NCBI GenBank assembly: GCA_964478915.1
Contig: CAYZKG010000002.1
Location: 1-46,450, forward strand
DNA: 46,450 nt
Direction of reading: 5' to 3'
From: CAYJUM01 sp964478915
Lineage (GTDB): Bacteria > Nitrospirota > Nitrospiria > Nitrospirales > Nitrospiraceae
The position numbers and the translations under genes are program-made. Numbering within the stretch: the first letter of the stretch is position 1; each line of letters begins with the position of its first letter. This document shows positions 8,826-14,975 of this stretch, one piece after another. A model generated the notes under the pieces. That model made no database searches, was not told the DNA's origin, and was given only the letters and a program-made list of their open reading frames with translations.

Positions 8826-10022
8826 TCAGCTCGCCGCCTGGGGCTGAGACTGGTCTGCTGGCGTCTCGGCTGCCTCCCCCGCCGCCGCGGCCGCCCGCTC
8901 GCGCTGGCGCGCCTCTTCCTGCTCGCGCTGAGCCTGGGCTTCCTCCGCCAGGGCCGCCTTGATCTCCCGGTCGCGTTCCACTTTCTCCTTCTCGTATTCG
9001 GTCGCGCTGATGATATCGATTTTCCACCCTGTCAATTTGGCCGCCAAGCGGACATTCTGGCCGTTCTTGCCGATCGCGAGTGACAGCTGCGAATCCGCCA
9101 CCACCACCAGCGCCGATTTCTTTTCCTCATCGATGCCCACTTTCTCGATCGTCGCGGGATTTAACGCCTCGGCGATAAAGACCCGTGGATCGGAGGTCCA
9201 GGCGATGATGTCGATCTTCTCGCCGCGCAGCTCCCGGACAATGGCCTGGACGCGGGAGCCCTTGATCCCCACGCACGCGCCCACCGGATCCACCGCTTTG
9301 TCCCGGGACGCCACCGCGATTTTCGTGCGATCCCCCGGCTCCCGCACGATGCCTTTGATCTCCACGATTTTTTCGGCCACCTCGGGAACTTCCAGCTCGA
9401 AGAGCTTGGTGACGAATTGGGGATGCGTCCGCGACAGGATCACCTGCACATCCTTGGGGGTCCGGCGCACCTCAAGGAGGAAGGCCTTGATCCGATCCCC
9501 TCGGCGATACGACTCGCGGGGAATTTGCTCCGAGGCCGGCAGGATGGCTTCGGTCTTTCCGAGGTCCACGAGATAATTGCGGCGCTCTTGGCCCAGGATG
9601 ATCCCGTTCACCAGATCGCCCTGCCGGGTCGAATACTCCTTCAGGACCGCTTCCCATTCAGCTTCCCTGACCTTCTGGCAGATGACCTGTTTTGCGGTCT
9701 GGGCGGCGATGCGCCCGAGTTCTTCCATTTCGATCATCGAGCCGATCTCGTCTCCCACTTCGGCCTCGCTGTCCACACGGCGGGCCTCCTGCAGCGAAAT
9801 CTCGGCTTTGGGGTTCGCGACCGTATCCACGATCGTCTTCAGCGAGACGACCGAGATCTCTCCGGTTTTCGGATCGATCTGCACCTGGATGTTCTCGCCT
9901 TGGCCGTACCGCTTCTTGGCCGCCGTCTGGAGAGCAGACTCCACGGCCCCGATGACTTTCGCCTTATCGATCCCTTTTTCCCGACCGATCTGCTCAATGA
10001 CCGCAATCAGTTCTCGATTCAT
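8826..10022 (-). CDS. nusA: Transcription termination/antitermination factor NusA
   Basis: The 398-residue product contains the NusA N-terminal domain (MNRELIAVIEQI), an S1 domain near residues 130-200, and the two KH domains with GIKGSRVQAIV and the LAIGKNGQNVRLA motif. It ends in an Ala/Gln/Glu-rich low-complexity tail of about 40 residues and lacks the acidic AR repeats found in Escherichia coli NusA. The open frame reaches 10064, but the ATG at 10022 gives the family N-terminus and has a GGGAG site eight bases upstream. The 5' leader contains the complete inverted-repeat element 10056-10268, so transcripts from rimP must run through that structure. Confidence 0.96.
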   Translation of the reverse strand: MNRELIAVIEQIGREKGIDKAKVIGAVESALQTAAKKRYGQGENIQVQIDPKTGEISVVSLKTIVDTVANPKAEISLQEARRVDSEAEVGDEIGSMIEMEELGRIAAQTAKQVICQKVREAEWEAVLKEYSTRQGDLVNGIILGQERRNYLVDLGKTEAILPASEQIPRESYRRGDRIKAFLLEVRRTPKDVQVILSRTHPQFVTKLFELEVPEVAEKIVEIKGIVREPGDRTKIAVASRDKAVDPVGACVGIKGSRVQAIVRELRGEKIDIIAWTSDPRVFIAEALNPATIEKVGIDEEKKSALVVVADSQLSLAIGKNGQNVRLAAKLTGWKIDIISATEYEKEKVERDREIKAALAEEAQAQREQEEARQRERAAAAAGEAAETPADQSQPQAAS

Positions 10023-10055
10023 GGCAGACGCTCCCGTTGCCCCGATGAAGACCTC

Positions 10056-10268
10056 AACCCGCATTATTCATGAGCGCTTCTGCTGCAATCGCCGATCCGC
10101 TGCTGCGACAAGCCTGGCCGCGAGGTTGGTGGCGGCCAGGCGAGCGGGCTCGCCGCTCAGTCCCTCGACGTCCTGTTCAAGGACGCCTTAGTCCTTCACG
10201 GCTCCGCGCGCCCGTCTCGCGACGCGGCTCCGCGATTTCGCGACGAACCGTCATGAATAATGCGGGTT
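10056..10268. repeat. Inverted-repeat element with internal hairpins, between rimP and nusA (copy B)
   Basis: The element is 213 bp, with terminal inverted repeats AACCCGCATTATTCATGA and TCATGAATAATGCGGGTT. It is homologous over its length to the elements at 17036-17251 (same orientation) and 22604-22848 (opposite orientation). Shared segments include CTTCTGCTGCAATCG, CGGGCTCGCCGCTC, CGCGCCCGTCTCGC and ACGAACCGTCATGAATAATG. Hairpin 1 has a stem GCCTGGCCGC, hairpin 2 a stem CGTCCT; both differ from the other copies but remain paired. One terminus supplies the rimP stop codon TAA. No transposase is encoded. Confidence 0.9.
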
Positions 10269-10743
10269 AAAACTCTACCTCAAGCCGCCCCTCTGCGATC
10301 GCTTCCCAACCGAGGTGAATGCTTTGCTGTGGCTGGGCGCGCAACAGGGCCACCGTGACACCGTTCTCACTCTCGTTTACCAGCCTGCCGACGACCCGCC
10401 ATTGACCTTGGTAGGGGTGCCTCAATTTCAGCCGTACCGTCTTCCCCAGAGAGCGGCGGTAATCCTCCCGCCGCTTGAACGGCCGATCCAGGCCGGGAGA
10501 CGACACTTCCAGTGTGTACCCATGGGGAATGGGGTCCTCGACATCCAGAGCGTGCCCCAGGGACAGATGGACCTGTTCGCAATCGCTCAGCGTCACGCCT
10601 CCGGGCTTGTCAATGAACACACGGAGGACCATGCGGGAACCCTGCCCTGCGCATTCAACATCCACCAATTCGAGGCTCAGGGCCCGGACGATTGGCTCAG
10701 CAATCGCTCGAACGGATTCGACCACTTGCCGGTAATCCTGCAC
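10267..10743 (-). CDS. rimP: Ribosome maturation factor RimP
   Basis: The 158-residue product is RimP, needed for 30S assembly. It shows ALSLELVDVECAGQG, LRVFIDKPGGVTLSDCEQV and the YTLEVSSPGLDRPFKRREDY segment characteristic of the family. The open frame reaches GTG 10803, but that codon lies inside the intrinsic terminator stem 10782-10805. The GTG at 10743, with a GGAGG sequence about 15 bases upstream, gives the normal length and is preferred. It is the first gene of the rimP-nusA-infB operon. Its stop codon coincides with the end of the repeat at 10056-10268. Confidence 0.92.
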   Translation of the reverse strand: MQDYRQVVESVRAIAEPIVRALSLELVDVECAGQGSRMVLRVFIDKPGGVTLSDCEQVHLSLGHALDVEDPIPHGYTLEVSSPGLDRPFKRREDYRRSLGKTVRLKLRHPYQGQWRVVGRLVNESENGVTVALLRAQPQQSIHLGWEAIAEGRLEVEF

Positions 10744-10781
10744 GCCGTGCCCAGGTTCCCTCCCCAGGTCCAACTCCAAAC

Positions 10782-10805
10782 AAAAAAGTGGGCCAGAGCC
10801 CACTT
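10782..10805 (-). terminator. Intrinsic terminator between the aminotransferase gene and rimP
   Basis: On the minus strand the stem AAGTGGGC/GCCCACTT with a four-base loop is followed by six T residues. It lies 23 bases after the stop of the aminotransferase gene and 39 bases before the rimP start. It most likely ends the upstream operon; it could also work as an attenuator for rimP. Confidence 0.85.
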
Positions 10806-10827
10806 CATCGCCGTAAACATTAGCATT

Positions 10828-11694
10828 TTAGGGACCGCTTACGCAAGAGGAGCGCTCGCTGCAGAAGGCCTGGAAGCGGGAGTTGAGCAAGAGCGTCAGG
10901 GTCCCAGGCTTGCCGTTGGCCACTGCTTTTCCATTGACACGGGTCACCGGCATGATTTCGATCGTCGTGCCCGTCAGCAAGATCTCCTCCGCGTGGGTGA
11001 GGTCCTCCTCCAGCACAGGCCGCTCCCGGACTGAGCATCCTTCCTTCCGGGCCAACTCCAGGATCACGCTGCGTGTCACGCCGGACAGGATCCGCTCGCC
11101 CTCGGGGGGAGTGATCAGGGTTCCGTCCCGTACCACGAAGACGTTGCTCGTCGCGCCTTCGAAGACCTGCCCGTTGCGGACAAACAGGGCCTCGAAGACC
11201 CCCGCCCGTTGCGCTTGCTGTCGAGCCAACACGTTCGGAAGCAGATTCAGACTCTTGACCTCGCACCGACCCCACCGCAGGTCTTCCACGGTGATGACCG
11301 CAACTCCTTGCAGGCGCAGAGCCTCATCGGGTTGACGCATCTCCCGGACGGTCATGACGACCGTCGGGCTGGCCGAAGCCGGAAAGGCGTGTTCTCGCGG
11401 GGCGACTCCCCGTGTGAGCTGGATGTAGATCTTGCTCTCCGGATAACCGGCCAGCCTCAGCCCTTCCTTGATGTGTGATTTCCATTCCTGTGGCCGGAAT
11501 GGATTCGGCAGCTCAATGGCCCGCGCGCTCTGCTCCAGCCTGGCGAGATGTGCGTCGAGCTGAAAGGGGACTCCTCCATAGGTTCGAATCACCTCATAGA
11601 CGCCGTCCCCGAACTGGAACCCGCGATCCTCCACCGAAACGACGGTGTCCGCCAGCGGCCGGAACCGGCCATTGAGGAATCCGATCTCAGGCAT
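10828..11694 (-). CDS. Class IV PLP-dependent aminotransferase (D-amino-acid / branched-chain type)
   Basis: The 288-residue product belongs to the fold-type IV aminotransferase family (D-alanine aminotransferase, IlvE, PabC). DRGFQFGDGVYEVIR near residue 25 is the family signature, the PLP lysine lies in CEVKSLNLLPNVLA near residue 148, and EGATSNVFVV follows. The pattern is closest to D-amino-acid aminotransferases, but specificity cannot be settled from sequence by eye; IlvE-like or aminodeoxychorismate lyase activity remain possible. Its ATG overlaps the end of the chagasin-like gene by eight bases, so the two are probably translationally coupled. A terminator follows at 10782-10805. Confidence 0.88.
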   Translation of the reverse strand: MPEIGFLNGRFRPLADTVVSVEDRGFQFGDGVYEVIRTYGGVPFQLDAHLARLEQSARAIELPNPFRPQEWKSHIKEGLRLAGYPESKIYIQLTRGVAPREHAFPASASPTVVMTVREMRQPDEALRLQGVAVITVEDLRWGRCEVKSLNLLPNVLARQQAQRAGVFEALFVRNGQVFEGATSNVFVVRDGTLITPPEGERILSGVTRSVILELARKEGCSVRERPVLEEDLTHAEEILLTGTTIEIMPVTRVNGKAVANGKPGTLTLLLNSRFQAFCSERSSCVSGP

Positions 11695-12040
11695 GCATCT
11701 CTTTCGGCTCGACGGGTTCTCGGGTCACTTCGATCCGAAACACCCGCCGGTCCTCGGCGGTAAATTTCCAGCCGAGGCGCTTCTCGAAGACCAGGCGATG
11801 GGTCCCTGCGGAGACCGCTTGGAACTCGAATGACCGGCGCCCTGAATCAACCGCGTTGCCGTTGGCGGTGCGAACGTACTCGTCGCTCACCAGCACGAGG
11901 GAAGCCGGTTCGTACACCGGCACCCACAACTCTCCTCTGGTCCGATCCTCCCACAGGTGAATCTGGAATGTGCCGCCGGCGACGACTCTCATCGTCTTGG
12001 CATCACGATCCGCTTCCTCTCCTACATCCCGGCCTGACAC
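11687..12040 (-). CDS. Chagasin-like (I42) cysteine protease inhibitor family protein
   Basis: The 117-residue product resembles chagasin/ICP inhibitors of papain-type proteases. The beta-sandwich pattern GGTFQIHLWEDRTRGELW matches the strand and first inhibitory loop (NPTTG-like in the family), and AGTHRLVFEKRLGWK matches the region of the third loop (RPW-like), though loop residues deviate. No signal peptide is visible from GTG 12040; an internal ATG at 11992 is a possible alternative start. The GTG has an AGGAGG only three bases upstream. It overlaps the aminotransferase start and follows the Rieske gene by 15 bases. Inhibitor function is inferred from fold only. Confidence 0.6.
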   Translation of the reverse strand: MSGRDVGEEADRDAKTMRVVAGGTFQIHLWEDRTRGELWVPVYEPASLVLVSDEYVRTANGNAVDSGRRSFEFQAVSAGTHRLVFEKRLGWKFTAEDRRVFRIEVTREPVEPKEMHA

Positions 12041-12055
12041 ACCCCTCCTGCCTCT

Positions 12056-12373
12056 TCAGAGCTTCCGTCGTCCTCCTACAAACACCTGCCCGCCTTCGAC
12101 GCGGACTTCATAGCTGCCGACGCAGTATCCGCCTCCGTCCATGCCTTGTCCGTTCCGCACGTCGAACGACAACTCATGCCAGGGACATGACACCACACAG
12201 CCCTTCAGCCGCCCTTCCCCGAGCGGCCCTCCCTCATGAGGGCACACATTGTGGATCGCGTAAAACGTGCCGGCCACATTGAACAGGGCGATGGGTTTGT
12301 CGTTGACGTGGACCACCTTGGCTTCGCCCTGGGGAATCTCCTCGACCCGAGCGACTGGCTGAAATTCTTCCAT
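12056..12373 (-). CDS. Rieske [2Fe-2S] ferredoxin-like protein
   Basis: The 105-residue product is a stand-alone Rieske domain of the NirD/dioxygenase-ferredoxin type. Cluster ligands are Cys44-Pro-His46 and Cys63-Pro-Trp-His66, all present. There is no signal peptide or membrane anchor, so it is probably a soluble cytoplasmic electron carrier. It sits one base after the DUF192 gene and 15 bases before the chagasin-like gene. Its redox partner is not encoded nearby. Confidence 0.92.
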   Translation of the reverse strand: MEEFQPVARVEEIPQGEAKVVHVNDKPIALFNVAGTFYAIHNVCPHEGGPLGEGRLKGCVVSCPWHELSFDVRNGQGMDGGGYCVGSYEVRVEGGQVFVGGRRKL

Positions 12374-12374
12374 A

Positions 12375-12842
12375 CTACATTCTCAGCGTGAACTTTAACT
12401 CCATGCCCGGTTCTACGCGCTCCCCTCTGATGAACCCGACCTCCGTCTCGATAATGTATCGGGCATCTTCCGGGGGTGGGCCGTACAGGGGGCACGGGTC
12501 CGCAGGACAGGGCGGAGCATTCTCTAACAGGTGGACGATGTGCTTGCTCTCATCAACCCAAATGATATCGACCGGAATCTTGAAGCCCTTCGTCCGCACG
12601 CGGTGGCGATCCGAGGTCTCAAAGATATACAGCATCCCCCCATCAGGCGGCAATCCTTCCCGGAAAGCCAGACCAAAAAGCAGTTTTTCCGGCGTGCTGG
12701 CCACTTCCGCTTCGATCTGCTTGCCGGTGGGGAAGGTCACCATGATGATGTCCGTCTCCTTCGGGTTGGACAGATACCAGCTCCCGATCAGCAAGAGGAT
12801 CGCCAGCGCGATGAGGACGACTACCCGGCCCCGTGTTGCCAT
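12375..12842 (-). CDS. DUF192 family protein, membrane-anchored
   Basis: The 155-residue product starts with a hydrophobic segment (residues 6-24), a signal anchor or uncleaved signal, followed by a DUF192 domain: EAEVASTPEKLLFGLAFREGLPPDGGMLYIFE and the RTKGFKIPVDIIWVDES region. The C-terminal part carries two cysteines in CPADPCPLYGPP. The family is widespread, secreted or periplasmic, and of unknown function. It is the first gene of the four-gene minus-strand operon ending at 10828 and is divergent from the ferredoxin gene. A GGAG site lies about ten bases before the ATG. Confidence 0.88.
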   Translation of the reverse strand: MATRGRVVVLIALAILLLIGSWYLSNPKETDIIMVTFPTGKQIEAEVASTPEKLLFGLAFREGLPPDGGMLYIFETSDRHRVRTKGFKIPVDIIWVDESKHIVHLLENAPPCPADPCPLYGPPPEDARYIIETEVGFIRGERVEPGMELKFTLRM

Positions 12843-12926
12843 CCTGGCAGGTCTCCGGACCCGCGGCCTAGGCCCATTGGCTTATAAAAATCAAGCGACT
12901 AGGCCTTTTGTTTGCGAGTTTTGCGA

Positions 12927-12956
12927 TTGACTTGGAATCCAGGCGCATTTTAGAAT
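12927..12956 (+). promoter_or_regulatory. Promoter for the dicluster ferredoxin gene
   Basis: TTGACT (12927-12932) and TAGAAT (12951-12956) are separated by 18 bases. Transcription from about 12963 would give a 64-base leader before the ATG at 13027. Confidence 0.6.
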
Positions 12957-13026
12957 GGCATCTCTTTACGATGACTATCTCGGGTTCAGCCCGGGTTGTC
13001 AATACCGAGAGAAGGAGGCAAGTTGT

Positions 13027-13374
13027 ATGGCGCTCTTAATTACTGATGAATGCATCTCCTGCGGCGCCTGCCTGCCGGAATGCCCCAACGAAGCCATTTT
13101 TGAGACCCGCAGCGATGCAGAGGGCAAGGGATACCATGTGGGTGAAGGCCAAGGCGTGGGCGACAGCATTTATGTCATCACGCACGATCGCTGTACCGAG
13201 TGCGTCGGTCATTTTGATGAGCCGCAGTGCGCCGCGGTCTGTCCGGTGGACAATTGCTGCGTCCCGGATCCGGTGTATCCGGAAAGCGTCGAAGTCCTCC
13301 TCGAGAAAGCCAAGAAACTGAACCCGGACAAGCAGATTGACGACCACAAGGTCTGGAGCGGCGTCCGAAGCTAG
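13027..13374 (+). CDS. Ferredoxin with two [4Fe-4S] clusters (YfhL-like)
   Basis: The 115-residue product has eight cluster cysteines in two sets: Cys9, 12, 15, 19 (CISCGACLPECP) and Cys56, 59, 68, 72 (CTEC then CAAVCP, with an eight-residue insertion between the second and third ligands of the second set). An NCC pair follows at 77-78. This spacing is that of the alvin/YfhL-type low-potential ferredoxins. The open frame extends upstream to 12955, but the ATG at 13027 has an AAGGAGG nine bases upstream and gives the canonical N-terminus. It is monocistronic, with a promoter at 12927 and a terminator at 13409. A role with 2-oxoacid oxidoreductases is typical of the family but not shown here. 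Confidence 0.94.
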   Translation: MALLITDECISCGACLPECPNEAIFETRSDAEGKGYHVGEGQGVGDSIYVITHDRCTECVGHFDEPQCAAVCPVDNCCVPDPVYPESVEVLLEKAKKLNPDKQIDDHKVWSGVRS

Positions 13375-13408
13375 CGCCGGTCGAGCGGACATCCCGATCA
13401 GCAGAGTG

Positions 13409-13440
13409 GAAACCCCATCACCCGATGGGGTTTCTTTTTT
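13409..13440 (+). terminator. Intrinsic terminator after the ferredoxin gene
   Basis: A perfect ten-base stem (AAACCCCATC/GATGGGGTTT) with loop ACCC is followed by CTTTTTT. It lies 35 bases downstream of the ferredoxin stop. Confidence 0.92.
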
Positions 13441-13451
13441 CCAGCCGCGCC

Positions 13452-13479
13452 TTGAGCCTTCCCAGCCTCATGCTATAAT
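13452..13479 (+). promoter_or_regulatory. Promoter for the secreted protein at 13526
   Basis: TTGAGC (13452-13457) and a perfect TATAAT (13474-13479) are spaced by 16 bases. The expected transcript start near 13487 leaves about 40 bases of leader before ATG 13526. Confidence 0.7.
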
Positions 13480-13525
13480 CACTAGCGAGAAGGGCCGTTC
13501 TGCCACGCACCGGGAGGTCAAAACC

Positions 13526-13853
13526 ATGCGTATCAGATGGGCAGTGCTCGGGATTCTCTTGCTGAGCCTGTGGGCGGTCATGCCGGCGGCGGCGGGAACC
13601 GGTGATCTGTCCTCGATCATCGAAAGCTTCGTCACGAAGCAGTTTCCGGAGGCGCACAGTCATTTTTGGGTGGTGAACGCGACTCAGTGGCAGGATGATG
13701 ACGAGGTCGTGATCGACCTGAATACGATCGTGACCGCGCGAGGTCAAGCACAGACCGAGAACCGGTTTCTCCTCCTGATCGTAGCAGGAAGACTTGAGGC
13801 GGCTCAGAATATTCCGCTCGACGCCGCCGTGGACTGCCAGCCCGAGCAGGCAT
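13526..13853 (+). CDS. Secreted protein of unknown function, interrupted by a sequence gap
   Basis: The reading frame begins at ATG 13526 with a GGGAGGT site eight bases upstream. It encodes a signal peptide (positive MRIR, hydrophobic core, AAA cleavage region near residue 23) and about 85 residues of mature protein, including HFWVVNATQWQDDDEVVIDLNT. It then runs into the 100-N gap. After the gap one frame reads TNVLLGYPF and stops at 13986; this may be the true C-terminus, but frame continuity cannot be judged because the gap length is conventional. No family is recognised. A periplasmic location is inferred. Confidence 0.75.
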
Positions 13854-13953
13854 NNNNNNNNNNNNNNNNNNNNNNNNNNNNNNNNNNNNNNNNNNNNNNN
13901 NNNNNNNNNNNNNNNNNNNNNNNNNNNNNNNNNNNNNNNNNNNNNNNNNNNNN
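13854..13953. other. Assembly gap (100 N)
   Basis: Exactly 100 N bases, the conventional size for a scaffold gap of unknown length. It interrupts the secreted-protein gene at 13526. The 286 bases from 13986 to 14272 after it contain no convincing gene, only a hairpin repeat and a terminator. Confidence 0.95.
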
Positions 13954-14148
13954 CGCACAAACGTGCTGCTCGGGTACCCGTTCTGACGGGTGATTCCTCG
14001 CAGCGTGCGCCTCGCTAACCCATCGTCCATGCCAACGTTGTCCAGGGCCGCATAAAGGTCGAAGCCGACCATAGTTTACTTAGCTCGTCGGGGGTGCGCC
14101 GGCATTCGGCCGATCCATTCTCGCTAACCCAGTTTCAGGACTGAGGAC

Positions 14149-14196
14149 TGGGCACCCGTTGCTCTGCGGAGTGCAACGGGTGCCCAACGGGTGCCC
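14149..14196. repeat. Solo hairpin repeat with CACCCGTTGC stem
   Basis: A 13-base stem (GGGCACCCGTTGC/GCAACGGGTGCCC, 14150-14162 and 14173-14185) encloses a ten-base loop, and its right arm is partly duplicated (AACGGGTGCCC at 14186-14196). Nearly the same hairpin, including much of the loop, occurs inside the element at 22604-22848 (22697-22729). It is therefore a dispersed module, not just a local palindrome. Confidence 0.7.
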
Positions 14197-14215
14197 AGGT
14201 TGAAGCCAACGTCGC

Positions 14216-14252
14216 AAAAAAAACGCCCGTCTGCCGTATAACAGACGGGCGT
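14216..14252 (-). terminator. Intrinsic terminator after the cupredoxin gene
   Basis: On the minus strand a perfect 11-base stem (ACGCCCGTCTG/CAGACGGGCGT) with an eight-base loop is followed by a run of eight T residues. It lies 20 bases after the stop codon of the cupredoxin gene. Confidence 0.95.
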
Positions 14253-14271
14253 CTGTCGTTCCAGAGGGAGC

Positions 14272-14751
14272 TTACTTGATGATCAAGAACTTGCCGCCGA
14301 TGTGGGCCGGGTGCAGATGGCACTTATAGACCATGGTAACGCCCGTCGTCGCGTAGAACAGATCACTGGTCGGAATCCCAATGTACTTCGTCTCGCCAGG
14401 CTTCAGGACCAACTGAGCCTTCAAGACGGTCGGCGCGGCGAACTCGGTATCCGCGGTCAAAAGGAAACCATGCTCGGCGCTGGAGTTGTTCGTGACTTTA
14501 ATGACGAACGGGCGCCCTGGCCTGGACTTGAAATCAATGATCATCGCGGGCGGATACCAGACCTTGGCATTGCCGATCTCAAGCGCAAATAACTCCTGAT
14601 CGACGACGAGCTCCTTGAACGGCTGGCCTACCACGGAACCGGTCTCAAGATCCCCGATCTCTACCCCGCCGGCCTGCAGAGCGAACGCTGCTGAGGACCC
14701 GGCTACAATAAAGACAAGACCGATGAATAGGGACACCAGCATTCTGCGCAT
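14272..14751 (-). CDS. Periplasmic cupredoxin-like protein with atypical metal-ligand pattern
   Basis: The 159-residue product has a signal peptide (cleavage near residue 25) and a cupredoxin beta-barrel. The first ligand candidate is His94 in SSAEHGFLL; the second loop is Cys144-His-Leu-His147-Pro-Ala-His150. The Cys and the His at +3 fit a type 1 copper site, but the axial Met expected at about +8 is absent and His145 and His150 are extra. The layout resembles nitrosocyanin-like proteins, with His94 where nitrosocyanin has Glu. Whether it binds one or two metals is unknown. It is monocistronic: promoter at 14847-14875, AAGGAGG before the ATG, terminator at 14216. A role in periplasmic electron transfer is inferred. 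Confidence 0.85.
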   Translation of the reverse strand: MRRMLVSLFIGLVFIVAGSSAAFALQAGGVEIGDLETGSVVGQPFKELVVDQELFALEIGNAKVWYPPAMIIDFKSRPGRPFVIKVTNNSSAEHGFLLTADTEFAAPTVLKAQLVLKPGETKYIGIPTSDLFYATTGVTMVYKCHLHPAHIGGKFLIIK

Positions 14752-14846
14752 AACCTACCTCCTTACCTGAGAAAAGAGTGAGAGGTTAATAATGAAGAAT
14801 CAGCGACACCCTGCTCGCGTTCATTCAGCCCGCCGAAACCCGCGCT

Positions 14847-14875
14847 CTTATAGCACAGGCCCACCCGTTAAGCAA
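14847..14875 (-). promoter_or_regulatory. Promoter for the cupredoxin gene
   Basis: Read on the minus strand, TTGCTT (875-870) and TATAAG (852-847) are separated by 17 bases. The leader to the ATG at 14751 would be about 90 bases. The 100 bases between 14876 and 14975 hold nothing else recognisable. Confidence 0.6.
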
Positions 14876-14975
14876 GGAGGTTGTTTTCTGGAATTTACCG
14901 GCGTTTTGGCCCACGCGACACACCGTCGCTCGCTCGGATTCCCATGAATTATCTAGGAAAATCGTTGGAAAAGTC

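Noticed and set aside
7192..8847. 551-codon plus-strand open frame
   Set aside because: It is antisense to infB and follows from the high GC content of that gene; the translation is His/Arg/Asp/Gln-rich and shows no family motif.
10056..10268. Integron attC site
   Set aside because: The palindromic ends and variable hairpins recall attC, but the R'' and R' core boxes do not fit, no cassette array exists and no integrase is nearby.
10070..10270. Short frames within the repeat elements (also 17051-17242 and 22603-22833) giving similar peptides
   Set aside because: The peptide likeness follows from nucleotide likeness of the repeats, lengths differ between copies, and no ribosome-binding site is present. 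They are explained by the inverted-repeat element.
13632..14072. Minus-strand frame running through the first gap
   Set aside because: It depends on the arbitrary length of the N run and is antisense to a gene with a promoter, Shine-Dalgarno and signal peptide.
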